Source of the DNA: a virus
IMG/VR virus record: IMGVR_UViG_3300042987_003051
Span: 19,075-83,074 of that record
DNA: 64,000 nt
Strand: one strand, 5' to 3'
The notes under the pieces were generated by a model. It was given only the letters and a program-made list of their open reading frames with translations, did not search any database and had not been told where the DNA came from. A program made the translations under genes and the position numbers. Below are positions 8,567 to 14,570 of the stretch, piece after piece. Each line of letters starts with the position of its first letter. Position 1 is the first letter of the stretch.

Positions 8567-8652
8567 TGACTGAAGTAATTTTTACCATCACTGGGGTTGC
8601 ATTTTTGGTGCTTCTGAGTTATTCTATAGAGAAAGTCTGTGAAACTTACTGA
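8566..8652 (+). CDS. Tiny single-span membrane protein
   Basis: A 28-aa ORF (MTEVIFTITGVAFLVLLSYS...) starts in the TGATG overlap with hli and ends in a second TGATG overlap with the next gene. Most of it is one hydrophobic helix. The double stop/start overlap is the main evidence that it is translated. No family is recognised. Confidence 0.5.
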   Translation: MTEVIFTITGVAFLVLLSYSIEKVCETY

Positions 8653-8924
8653 TGAGTGCTGGTATGCTCGGGCAATTTGCAATTGCTCTTGAAAAACTTG
8701 GATGGTCAAATGATGATGAAATTGTCGTTGAGATTGGTGGTGTAGCAGTCACAGGAACTGCCACACACCCAGATGCAAATGCTAAATGGGCAAAACCATT
8801 TGGAACTGTATCTTATCAAAATGATGCTTTCATCATCATAAAAAATAAATCAAGGAACCCCGTAGTTCCTTCTCAACCCAACTCAGAACTTAAACAACAA
8901 CACCCTTATCAAGGAGAAAACTAA
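8652..8924 (+). CDS. Hypothetical protein in the hli operon
   Basis: The 90-aa product begins MSAGMLGQFAIALEKLGWSN. An Asp/Glu-rich EIVVEIGG segment follows, and the C-terminus is polar and Pro/Gln-rich, probably disordered. It overlaps its neighbours at both ends by one to three bases, so it is part of the hli operon. No known domain was identified. Confidence 0.6.
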   Translation: MSAGMLGQFAIALEKLGWSNDDEIVVEIGGVAVTGTATHPDANAKWAKPFGTVSYQNDAFIIIKNKSRNPVVPSQPNSELKQQHPYQGEN

Positions 8925-9043
8925 TGGAAAAATTTTTTACTGAAAAAGCTGAACGCATTAATGGTTGGGCTGCGATGATTGGATTCGTTGCTGCTGCTGG
9001 TTCTTATCTTGTGACTGGTCAAATTATCCCTGGACTGTTCTGA
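8924..9043 (+). CDS. hli: Second, minimal high-light-inducible protein (Hli)
   Basis: The 39-aa product (MEKFFTEKAERINGWAAMIG...) has the Hli core: KAERINGWAAMIGFVAA, the pigment-binding helix, and a YLVTGQIIPG end. It is close to the minimum length for the family. An AAGGAG ribosome binding site lies about six bases upstream. The start overlaps the previous stop (TAATG) and the stop overlaps the region just before the peroxiredoxin gene. Confidence 0.9.
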   Translation: MEKFFTEKAERINGWAAMIGFVAAAGSYLVTGQIIPGLF

Positions 9044-9054
9044 TGGAGGTTACT

Positions 9055-9582
9055 ATGCGTAAAGAAGGATACGAAATTCCTCAAGTAGAATTTGTATTTC
9101 GTGAAGCAGGTGAATTTGTAACTCGCACATCAAAAGATCTTTTTGATGGTAAGAAAGTTGTAGTTTTTTCACTTCCTGGTGCATTTACTCCGACTTGTAG
9201 TGCATATCAACTTCCAGGATTTGAAGAAAAGTATGGAACATTCAGGGATCTTGGCATTGATGAGATCTATTGCATTTCTGTGAATGATGGTTTTACGATG
9301 AATGCCTGGGCACAAGACCAGAACATCAAAAATGTAAAACTCATTCCTGATGGTAATGCATATTTCACACGTTCTATGGGTATGCTCGTCAGTAAGTCTA
9401 ACCTTGGTTTCGGTGATCGCTCTTGGCGTTATGCTATGGTCGTGGATAATGGAATCATCAAAAAACTATTCGTTGAAGATGGTATGTGCGACAATGCAAC
9501 CGAGGATCCCTATCTGGAAACAACTCCTGAAAGGGTACTAGATTATGTACGATCTACTGTTCTTGAATTAGAACTTGTTTGA
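9055..9582 (+). CDS. Peroxiredoxin (Prx5-like thiol peroxidase)
   Basis: The protein is 175 aa from ATG 9055. That start is preferred over an in-frame ATG at 9042 because GGAGG at 9045-9049 then sits at the right distance. The PGAFTPTCS motif near residue 46 carries the peroxidatic cysteine, and a TxxC arrangement and a later Arg (DRSWRYAM) complete the active site. Peroxiredoxins reduce peroxides using thioredoxin or glutaredoxin; the window also encodes a glutaredoxin. Placement right after two hli genes suggests a role against light-driven oxidative stress. Confidence 0.88.
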   Translation: MRKEGYEIPQVEFVFREAGEFVTRTSKDLFDGKKVVVFSLPGAFTPTCSAYQLPGFEEKYGTFRDLGIDEIYCISVNDGFTMNAWAQDQNIKNVKLIPDGNAYFTRSMGMLVSKSNLGFGDRSWRYAMVVDNGIIKKLFVEDGMCDNATEDPYLETTPERVLDYVRSTVLELELV

Positions 9583-9588
9583 TTTTGA

Positions 9589-9614
9589 GGAGGGTGTTAA
9601 CACCCTCCTTTTTT
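9589..9614 (+). terminator. Intrinsic terminator after the hli/peroxiredoxin operon
   Basis: GGAGGGTGTT (9589-9598) and AACACCCTCC (9599-9608) form a perfect palindrome followed by six T. Confidence 0.9.
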
Positions 9615-9646
9615 AATAAATAGGTTTACAGTATGATTGAAATAAA

Positions 9647-10351
9647 ATGAGAATAGATCTTCATAACTTTTTTAAACATTTTGATGAGAATAATCTCAAG
9701 CATATTGAGGCAGTTGAAAAACTAGAAAAAGTTTTAGAAAATAAAGTACCCGAAGAAATTGAAGATACTTCTGATTGGGTCAAAACTTTTAGAACAAAAG
9801 AACAACCGAAAGTTCCTTCAGTGCTAAATGTTCCTTTTTATCCACAAACAGATAATTATAGAGATGCTCAGAGAACTTGTAATTCATCTGCTTGTGCGAT
9901 GTGCTTAGAGTATCTAAAACCAGGTACTCTTTCTGGGGCAAAGGGAGATGATGCCTATATTCAAAAAGTTTTTGCTATTGGTGATACTACAAGTCACGAA
10001 GTTCAGACAAAAGTTTTATCATCTTATGGTATTACTTCTAAATTTATTAAAAATTTATCTTTTGTTGATCTTGATCGTGAGCTTGCCGCTGGGAGACCTG
10101 TTGTTATCGGGATTCTTCATCGTGGCCCTTTATCTGCTCCTACTGGTGGACACATGCTTGTGGTAAAAGGTAAAAAAGGTGAAGACTATGTTGTGAATGA
10201 TCCTTATGGTTCTTTGAATGACGGTTATACTGGACCCGTAACGAATGGTAAGGATGCCTTATATAAGAAGTCTGACTTGGTTCGTAGATGGACTGTTGAT
10301 GGTCCGAATACTGGATGGGGACGTATCTTTGATCCAGTAAAAAAGTCCTGA
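9647..10351 (+). CDS. C39-like cysteine peptidase; zero-frame product of a frameshift pair
   Basis: The 234-aa product has an N-terminal helical region (residues 1-60) and then a papain-like C39-type domain. The nucleophile is in RTCNSSACAMCLEYL near residue 85, the His is in GGHMLVVKG near residue 168, and the Asn/Asp is in YVVNDPYG near residue 182. Such domains cleave peptides, and in phages often peptidoglycan cross-links. The gene ends with A AAA AAG TCC TGA. The heptamer A AAA AAG is the classical -1 slippery site, and a perfect 11-bp hairpin begins five bases after it. A GH24 lysozyme frame without a normal start codon continues in the -1 frame. Both a peptidase alone and a fusion of about 391 aa are therefore expected. 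Confidence 0.82.
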   Translation: MRIDLHNFFKHFDENNLKHIEAVEKLEKVLENKVPEEIEDTSDWVKTFRTKEQPKVPSVLNVPFYPQTDNYRDAQRTCNSSACAMCLEYLKPGTLSGAKGDDAYIQKVFAIGDTTSHEVQTKVLSSYGITSKFIKNLSFVDLDRELAAGRPVVIGILHRGPLSAPTGGHMLVVKGKKGEDYVVNDPYGSLNDGYTGPVTNGKDALYKKSDLVRRWTVDGPNTGWGRIFDPVKKS

Positions 10352-10382
10352 ATTCTATTCCTCTGAGTTCTGGAATAGAATT
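10339..10382 (+). promoter_or_regulatory. Programmed -1 ribosomal frameshift signal
   Basis: The slippery heptamer AAAAAAG occupies 10339-10345 in the correct phase (A AAA AAG). After a five-base spacer, AATTCTATTCC (10351-10361) pairs perfectly with GGAATAGAATT (10372-10382) around a 10-base loop. The zero-frame stop is at 10349-10351. Slipping -1 enters the lysozyme frame with no intervening stop. The hairpin lacks a T run, so it is not a terminator. Confidence 0.85.
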
Positions 10383-10821
10383 AATTAAAGAATTTGAATC
10401 TTGTGAATTAAAAGCATATCCTGATCCTGGAACTGGGAATCTTCCAATCACAATAGGTTGGGGAAGTACCAGAGATTTTGACGGAAAACCATTTAAAATT
10501 GGACAAAAGATTACTCAAGAATATGCTGATAAACTATTTGATCATCAGATACAAAATGAATTTCTCCCGAAATTGAAAGACATTCCTTATTGGAATGAAA
10601 TGAATTCTAATCAACAAGGGGCACTTTTATCATTTGCGTATAATATAGGTGTTGATTTTTACGGAAAATCTGGTTATGATACAATCACAAGAGTATTGAA
10701 AAATAAAGAATGGAATAAGGTTCCTGATGCATTATATCTTTATCGCAATCCGGGAACAAGTGTAGAAGTTGGATTAAAGAGAAGACGAATTGTTGAAGGA
10801 AACCTTTGGAGTAAAAAGTAA
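10345..10821 (+). CDS. GH24 (T4-type) lysozyme, reached by -1 frameshift
   Basis: The frame encodes about 158 aa with the muramidase signature. The catalytic Glu is in GIELIKEFESCELKAY, Asp is in YPDPGTG and Thr is in ITIGWGS, matching the T4 lysozyme E-D-T triad. Later segments (NQQGALLSFAYNIGVDFYG, GLKRRRIVEGNLW) are typical of the fold. Between the upstream in-frame stop and the catalytic Glu there is no ATG, GTG or TTG. An internal TTG or ATG start would delete the active site. The domain therefore most likely follows the C39 peptidase as a fusion, giving an endolysin-like enzyme with two cutting activities. Initiation at a CTG at 10348 is the main alternative. Confidence 0.85.
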   Translation, partial: VLNSIPLSSGIELIKEFESCELKAYPDPGTGNLPITIGWGSTRDFDGKPFKIGQKITQEYADKLFDHQIQNEFLPKLKDIPYWNEMNSNQQGALLSFAYNIGVDFYGKSGYDTITRVLKNKEWNKVPDALYLYRNPGTSVEVGLKRRRIVEGNLWSKK

Positions 10822-11142
10822 ATGTATATGCAAAGAACTTTAAGAACCATAGTTGATCAAAACTTTTTCACAAAAGTAACTTTTTCTAGTGATAATGAAA
10901 TTAAAATCACAGGGAGACTTTTGGATATTAGTGATTATGGATTTTGTATGATAATAAAACAAATCTTAAAAGACCCTCAAATTGAATCTGAGGGTTTTTT
11001 GGATTTAGAGAAAATGAAAAAAATAATTACAGTACCAGTTACTATTAAGTGGATAGATCCACCCACAAAACTTTTGAGATGTATTGGGTTTGAAAGTCAG
11101 GTTAACTTAAGATCCAGTCTTTTGAGAGATTATATTATGTAA
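10822..11142 (+). CDS. Possible PilZ-like domain protein
   Basis: The 106-aa product contains ITGRLLDISDYGFCMII near residue 31 and VPVTIKWID near residue 72, which resembles the D/N-x-S-x-x-G and beta-strand pattern of PilZ domains. The upstream RxxxR motif used to bind cyclic di-GMP is not clear, so ligand binding is doubtful. It starts directly after the lysozyme stop codon, implying co-expression. Function is uncertain. Confidence 0.5.
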   Translation: MYMQRTLRTIVDQNFFTKVTFSSDNEIKITGRLLDISDYGFCMIIKQILKDPQIESEGFLDLEKMKKIITVPVTIKWIDPPTKLLRCIGFESQVNLRSSLLRDYIM

Positions 11143-11471
11143 GGTTTTGCTACACCTTCATTCAACATTTTTTCATTTACCGTAACAGAATCTCCAGTCA
11201 GATAAAGAACTCCAAGCATTCTTCCGTATTTGTCTTCTTTTGTTGTTTGGATGATCCACTCTCCTTCACGGGAGAGTTCTTTTTTTAACCATTCTTTTGC
11301 CTCAAGACCTTTTGCTTTTTCTTCAACATTTAAAGTTCTTGTTTCTGCGGCGTTAATATCTTTAAGACGAACTTTTTGTTTTATTGTAATACTAAATCCT
11401 AAATCAATTTCAAGGTCAACTGTGTCTCCATCAATGATTCTGTTGATCTTTTTTATCTTGTATTGATACAC
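11130..11471 (-). CDS. Staphylococcal-nuclease-like (thermonuclease) protein
   Basis: The 113-aa product has the SNase pattern in order: RIIDGDTVDLEIDLG, VRLKDINAAETR, KGLEAKEWL, DKYGRMLGVLYL and ML-NEGVA. The active-site acidic residue (DGDT), an Arg in VRL and the KYGR segment are present. SNases cut RNA and DNA with calcium. It is short and has no signal peptide, so it probably acts in the cytoplasm, perhaps on host nucleic acid. It is the last gene of a minus-strand set, and its end overlaps the end of the plus-strand PilZ-like gene (convergent). Confidence 0.85.
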   Translation of the reverse strand: MYQYKIKKINRIIDGDTVDLEIDLGFSITIKQKVRLKDINAAETRTLNVEEKAKGLEAKEWLKKELSREGEWIIQTTKEDKYGRMLGVLYLTGDSVTVNEKMLNEGVAKPYII

Positions 11472-11577
11472 TTTGTATTTCCTTATATGCTATATTGAGT
11501 ATATAGTAAATACTAAAAGCAGTTCCTGCCAGTCCTATTGTTAGTAAAATAAATACGGACCAAACTATATCAGTCAT
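11431..11577 (-). CDS. Small single-span membrane protein
   Basis: From ATG 11577 it encodes 48 aa with one hydrophobic helix (VWSVFILLTIGLAGTAFSIY) and a polar C-terminus. The start overlaps the end of the upstream minus-strand gene and its end overlaps the nuclease start, which points to a coupled operon. No family is recognised. Confidence 0.55.
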   Translation of the reverse strand: MTDIVWSVFILLTIGLAGTAFSIYYILNIAYKEIQSVSIQDKKDQQNH

Positions 11578-11764
11578 TTTTTTCTTGTGTATGAATCCAG
11601 GTTTTAAGTTCATGCAAATATTCTCTTAGCATATTCGCTTTTTCTAGATGCCAAATATTACCGCTCTTAAAGTATTCTTGGTTATGATTATCTATTGCTT
11701 TTAGAATATTATGTATTGGAGCATTCCAAGGTGCTCGTTTATCAGTGTTCCATTCTCGTGGCAA
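11570..11764 (-). CDS. Hypothetical protein in the minus-strand operon
   Basis: The 64-aa product starts MPREWNTDKRAPWNAPIHNI and is rich in aromatic and charged residues (helical HLEKANMLREYLHELKTW). No domain is recognised. It overlaps the small membrane-protein gene by about eight bases and follows a short basic ORF. Confidence 0.55.
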   Translation of the reverse strand: MPREWNTDKRAPWNAPIHNILKAIDNHNQEYFKSGNIWHLEKANMLREYLHELKTWIHTQEKND

Positions 11765-11773
11765 TTTTATACC

Positions 11774-11875
11774 TCACTTTTTCTTTCCACCATTTTTTGC
11801 TTTCTTTGCAGTAGCATTTCCTTGATTCTGCTTTGAAGGTCCTTTCTTGGACTTTTTGTTGGGTGACTTAGACAT
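11774..11875 (-). CDS. Very short lysine-rich basic protein
   Basis: A 33-aa ORF (MSKSPNKKSKKGPSKQNQGN...KKK) is nearly one-third lysine with no hydrophobic core. It lies first in the minus-strand operon, nine bases before the next gene. The composition suggests nucleic-acid binding, but this is inference from charge alone. It could also be chance coding. Confidence 0.45.
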   Translation of the reverse strand: MSKSPNKKSKKGPSKQNQGNATAKKAKNGGKKK

Positions 11876-11910
11876 TAGTAGTCATTATGGGTATGCAGTA
11901 TTTATGGGGC

Positions 11911-11939
11911 TTGACAGGACCGTGAAGATCTGTTATGAT
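11911..11939 (+). promoter_or_regulatory. Sigma70-like promoter for psbA
   Basis: TTGACA (11911-11916) and TATGAT (11934-11939) are separated by exactly 17 bases. The psbA start codon is about 190 bases downstream, leaving room for a structured leader. Confidence 0.8.
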
Positions 11940-11985
11940 AAATACATCAACGGGTTAAGAAATGTAACAACTTTTCAACTCTGTG

Positions 11986-12073
11986 ACTTGCCGAAAAGGG
12001 ACGATAACTCCTTACCGAGACTAGGCAAGTAAAAAATGTCTCTTATTATACCTTCACTTGAGGGTAGTGAAGG
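11986..12073 (+). promoter_or_regulatory. Structured psbA leader RNA
   Basis: ACTTGCC (11986-11992) pairs with GGCAAGT (12024-12030) around an inner AAGG/CCTT helix. A second perfect 8-bp hairpin, CCTTCACT (12051-12058) with AGTGAAGG (12066-12073), follows. The element lies between the psbA promoter and ATG. It could be a member of the wcaG motif, which is known from cyanophages near light-related genes, but I cannot confirm that from memory; a covariance-model search would decide. Confidence 0.5.
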
Positions 12074-12127
12074 AAATAATGTAAAAGAGTAATCCCTATA
12101 CTCATACTTATTTCTTTTTAAAAACAA

Positions 12128-14503
12128 ATGACTGCTACAATTGCTCAACAACGATCTAATAATAACTCCTGGGAACAGTTTTGCCAGTGGGTTACTTCAA
12201 CGAACAACCGCCTTTATGTTGGTTGGTTCGGTACTCTGATGATTCCAACGTTGCTTGCCGCAACGATTTGTTTCATCGTCGCCTTCATTGCTGCACCTCC
12301 TGTAGACATTGATGGCATCCGCGAACCAGTTGCTGGTTCTCTTATGTACGGAAACAACATCATTTCTGGTGCTGTTGTTCCTAGTTCTAATAGCATCGGA
12401 CTACATTTCTATCCAATCTGGGAAGCAATGAGTCTTGATGAGTGGCTTTATAAATAATATTGGGTCACTTTAAATCGGGTGAACTGCTGGAAAGCTAAGT
12501 TCTCTTATGAAACACAAACATCATCTTACTCCAAAATATCTTGGTGGGTCTGACGAACCACAAAATCTTGTAGAGGTTTCTTCAACACGACATGCTATGT
12601 TTCATTATTGTAACTGGTGTCTTTGGGGAAATGAAGAAGATAAGATTGCTTGGAGAGCACTTGCAGGTTACTCTAAAAAAGAGGAAATAATCCATCAAGT
12701 TATTTCTCTTGCAGGTAAAAAAGGTGGTAAGGTTGCAAAAGAAAGCGGACAACTTCGGTCTGCTGCTCTTAAACAACCAAAAAGTGTAAGGCAAAAGATT
12801 GGTAAAAATCTTATCAACTATGCCTACAAAAATCCTAAAAATGCTTCACAAGAAACTCTTACTAATAGAAAGTATAAGAAAGTATTTCACATTCACGAAA
12901 AACTAACTGAACGAACTATTGGTAATCATCTTGGAGATGTGATTTTTAATCCAGAAGAAGATAAAACACTTAAAACTGTTTGTTCTATTATTCTGGAAAA
13001 ATATGGGATAAAAGTTTATCCTTCACATCTTAATAGTGTTGCTAATGGAAATAGACTTTTAACGAGTGGTATTTCTTGTAGTTGGGTTTTAGAGAATACG
13101 TCAATCAGCAGCCAAGCCACAGACGCTTCTGTGGAAGGTTCAGAGACTACTGGGTTCAACAAGCGTGTTGAGTAATACCAGATTAGCGCCCGACACCTTA
13201 TAAAATAATAAGGTGAAGATATAGTCCAGTCCATATGGAAACATATGGTTCCTCCAACTGCTATAATGGAGGTCCTTATCAACTGGTAGTGTTCCACTTC
13301 CTCATTGGCGTCTTCTGCTATATGGGTCGTGAATGGGAACTTTCTTACCGACTTGGTATGCGTCCTTGGATTTTCGTTGCTTACAGTGCTCCCGTCGCTG
13401 CTGCAACTGCCGTATTCCTGGTGTATCCTTTTGGTCAAGGTTCTTTCTCTGATGGTATGCCTCTGGGTATCTCTGGTACTTTCAACTATATGCTTGTGTT
13501 CCAGGCAGAACACAACATCTTGATGCACCCATTCCATATGCTTGGAGTTGCTGGTGTGTTTGGTGGAAGTCTTTTCTCCGCAATGCATAGGGAACTGTGC
13601 CCTTGTTGAGTAATCAGCAAGTGAAAATCGGGTGAACTGCTGGAAACCTAAGTTACTAAAATGTTACTTGACTTATTATTGGTCTTGTAAAAAAGTTTAG
13701 TAATATGGTAATCAGCATCCAAGTCTTGAGTACACTCAAGAAAGGTTCAGAGACTACCTGAGGGATATAGTTCCCTTAATAACAGGTTTAAGTGCCCGAC
13801 AACCTAATACAAATGGGTTGATGATATAGTCCACACCTTATGAAAATAAGGAATAGAGGTGGGTTCCCTCGTAACCTCCTCACTAGTTCGTGAAACTACT
13901 GAAACTGAGTCTCAGAACTACGGATACAAGTTTGGTCAAGAAGAAGAAACTTATAACATCGTAGCTGCACATGGTTATTTCGGTCGCCTTATTTTCCAAT
14001 ACGCATCGTTCAATAACTCACGTTCGCTGCACTTCTTCCTTGCTGCCTGGCCTGTTGTAGGCATCTGGTTCGCTGCTCTTGGTGTTTCTACGATGGCTTT
14101 TAATCTCAACGGATTTAACTTCAACCAGTCCCTACTGTCTTCTGACGGTCGTGTGATTAACACTTGGGCAGATATTCTGAACCGTGCTAATCTTGGTTTT
14201 GAAGTGATGCACGAGCGTTTTGTGAACGCATGGCGCTCGTTAAATCGGATGAATTGCTGGAACTCTCTTGTAGACAATCAGCAGCCAAGCCTTGCAAGCG
14301 TGTAAGGAAGGTTCAGAGACTAGGCGGTGGATGACGCTTCATCCGTAATACGCCACTAGCGTCCGACACTCTTATGAGTGATGATATAGTCCGCTCCCTT
14401 TGGCGACAAAGGTTAAAACACAAGGAATGCTCACAACTTCCCACTTGATCTTGCTGCTGTTAGCAACACTCCTGTTGCCTTGACTGCTCCAACCATCGGG
14501 TGA
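12128..14503 (+). CDS. psbA: Photosystem II D1 protein, four exons separated by three group I introns
   Basis: The coding sequence is the join of 12128-12447, 13261-13588, 13862-14218 and 14426-14503. These add up to 1083 bases and 360 aa plus stop in one frame, the normal D1 length. The protein has the expected D1 sequence: [29 protein letters not shown], the QB/iron region SAMH|GSLVTSS, and the C-terminal Mn ligands in [17 protein letters not shown], with a short tail after the processing site. D1 is the fast-turnover core of photosystem II, and a phage copy keeps photosynthetic energy flowing during lysis. Introns sit after residue 106 (inside a Leu codon), after the His that binds the non-haem iron, and after the HER of the Mn site. 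The reading frame is intact, so it is not a pseudogene. Exons are more GC-rich than flanking genes. Confidence 0.95.
12449..12456 (+). promoter_or_regulatory. T4-type late promoter inside psbA intron 1
   Basis: An exact TATAAATA lies two bases into the intron and about 50 bases before the HNH start codon. In T4, intron endonucleases such as I-TevI are expressed from late promoters inside the intron; the arrangement here is comparable. Confidence 0.6.
12507..13175 (+). CDS. Intron-encoded HNH homing endonuclease
   Basis: The 222-aa product starts [20 protein letters not shown]. The [11 protein letters not shown]...[15 protein letters not shown] segment has the paired His, Asn and His spacing of an HNH nuclease. 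The middle is lysine-rich and probably binds DNA. The C-terminal 15 residues are read through the intron core, showing that coding sequence and ribozyme overlap. Such enzymes cut intron-free alleles and drive intron spread. The likely target is intron-free psbA of host or co-infecting phage. Confidence 0.85.
   Translation: MKHKHHLTPKYLGGSDEPQNLVEVSSTRHAMFHYCNWCLWGNEEDKIAWRALAGYSKKEEIIHQVISLAGKKGGKVAKESGQLRSAALKQPKSVRQKIGKNLINYAYKNPKNASQETLTNRKYKKVFHIHEKLTERTIGNHLGDVIFNPEEDKTLKTVCSIILEKYGIKVYPSHLNSVANGNRLLTSGISCSWVLENTSISSQATDASVEGSETTGFNKRVE
13589..13861 (+). ncRNA. psbA group I intron 2 (no ORF)
   Basis: The 273-base intron follows exon sequence GCAU. GUGC at 13597-13600 forms P1 with a U-G pair, and the intron ends in G at 13861. 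It carries the same core motifs as intron 1 (AAATCGGGTGAACTGCTGG, GGTTCAGAGACTACC, GTGCCCGACA, GATATAGTCC). No reading frame of note is present. Removal joins the iron-ligand His codon CAT to GGT in phase. Confidence 0.9.
14219..14425 (+). ncRNA. psbA group I intron 3 (no ORF)
   Basis: The 207-base intron follows exon sequence GAGCGU. GCGCUC at 14233-14238 gives a six-pair P1 with a U-G at the splice site, and the intron ends in G at 14425. Core motifs AAATCGGATGAATTGCTGG, GGTTCAGAGACTAGG and GATATAGTCC match the other two introns. Its size is close to the roughly 210-base psbA intron described in cyanophage S-PM2. Here too a free-standing endonuclease gene lies downstream. Confidence 0.9.
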
Positions 14504-14512
14504 TATAATAAA

Positions 14513-14539
14513 GGGGAACTCTTCGGAGTTCCTTTTTTT
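14513..14539 (+). terminator. Intrinsic terminator after psbA
   Basis: GGAACTC (14515-14521) and GAGTTCC (14526-14532) form a stem with a TTCG tetraloop followed by seven T, ten bases after the psbA stop. Confidence 0.9.
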
Positions 14540-14546
14540 ATAAATA
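14539..14546 (+). promoter_or_regulatory. T4-type late promoter before the endonuclease VII-like gene
   Basis: An exact TATAAATA lies 24 bases before the ATG at 14571 and directly abuts the psbA terminator, so the endonuclease can be transcribed separately from psbA. Confidence 0.65.
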
Positions 14547-14570
14547 TTTAAGCACGAAAGAAAGCACGAA

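Larger units (their letters stand above)
12448..13260 (+). ncRNA. psbA group I intron 1, contains an HNH gene
   Basis: The 813-base intron begins after the exon sequence UGGCU. GGUCA at 12463-12467 pairs with it to form P1, with the conserved U-G pair at the cut site. The intron ends with G at 13260. Core motifs shared with introns 2 and 3 are AAATCGGGTGAACTGCTGG (12473-12491), CAGAGACTAC (about 13140), GCGCCCGACACC and GATATAGTCC (about 13219-13228). The joined exons give CTC for Leu. Translation of unspliced RNA stops within a few codons. The HNH reading frame occupies most of the length and runs into the P7 region. Confidence 0.9.

Noticed and set aside
10351-10382. Strong hairpin after the peptidase gene read as a terminator
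   Set aside because: There is no T run after the stem, and it sits five bases after an in-phase A AAA AAG. A frameshift stimulator explains it better.
10573-10821. A shortened lysozyme gene starting at an internal codon
   Set aside because: Starting there removes the catalytic Glu, Asp and Thr, which are intact upstream in the same frame. The full domain must be read from the frameshift.
11847-12032. 61-aa plus-strand ORF before psbA
   Set aside because: It runs across the psbA promoter and the leader stem, and opposes a small minus-strand ORF. No family or ribosome binding site supports it.
13016-13588. 190-aa minus-strand ORF opposite psbA
   Set aside because: It is the mirror of psbA exon 2 and the intron core, with no ribosome binding site or known domain.
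12128-14503. psbA as a broken or pseudogene
   Set aside because: The pieces join to a full-length D1 in one frame once three group I introns with matching guides are removed.
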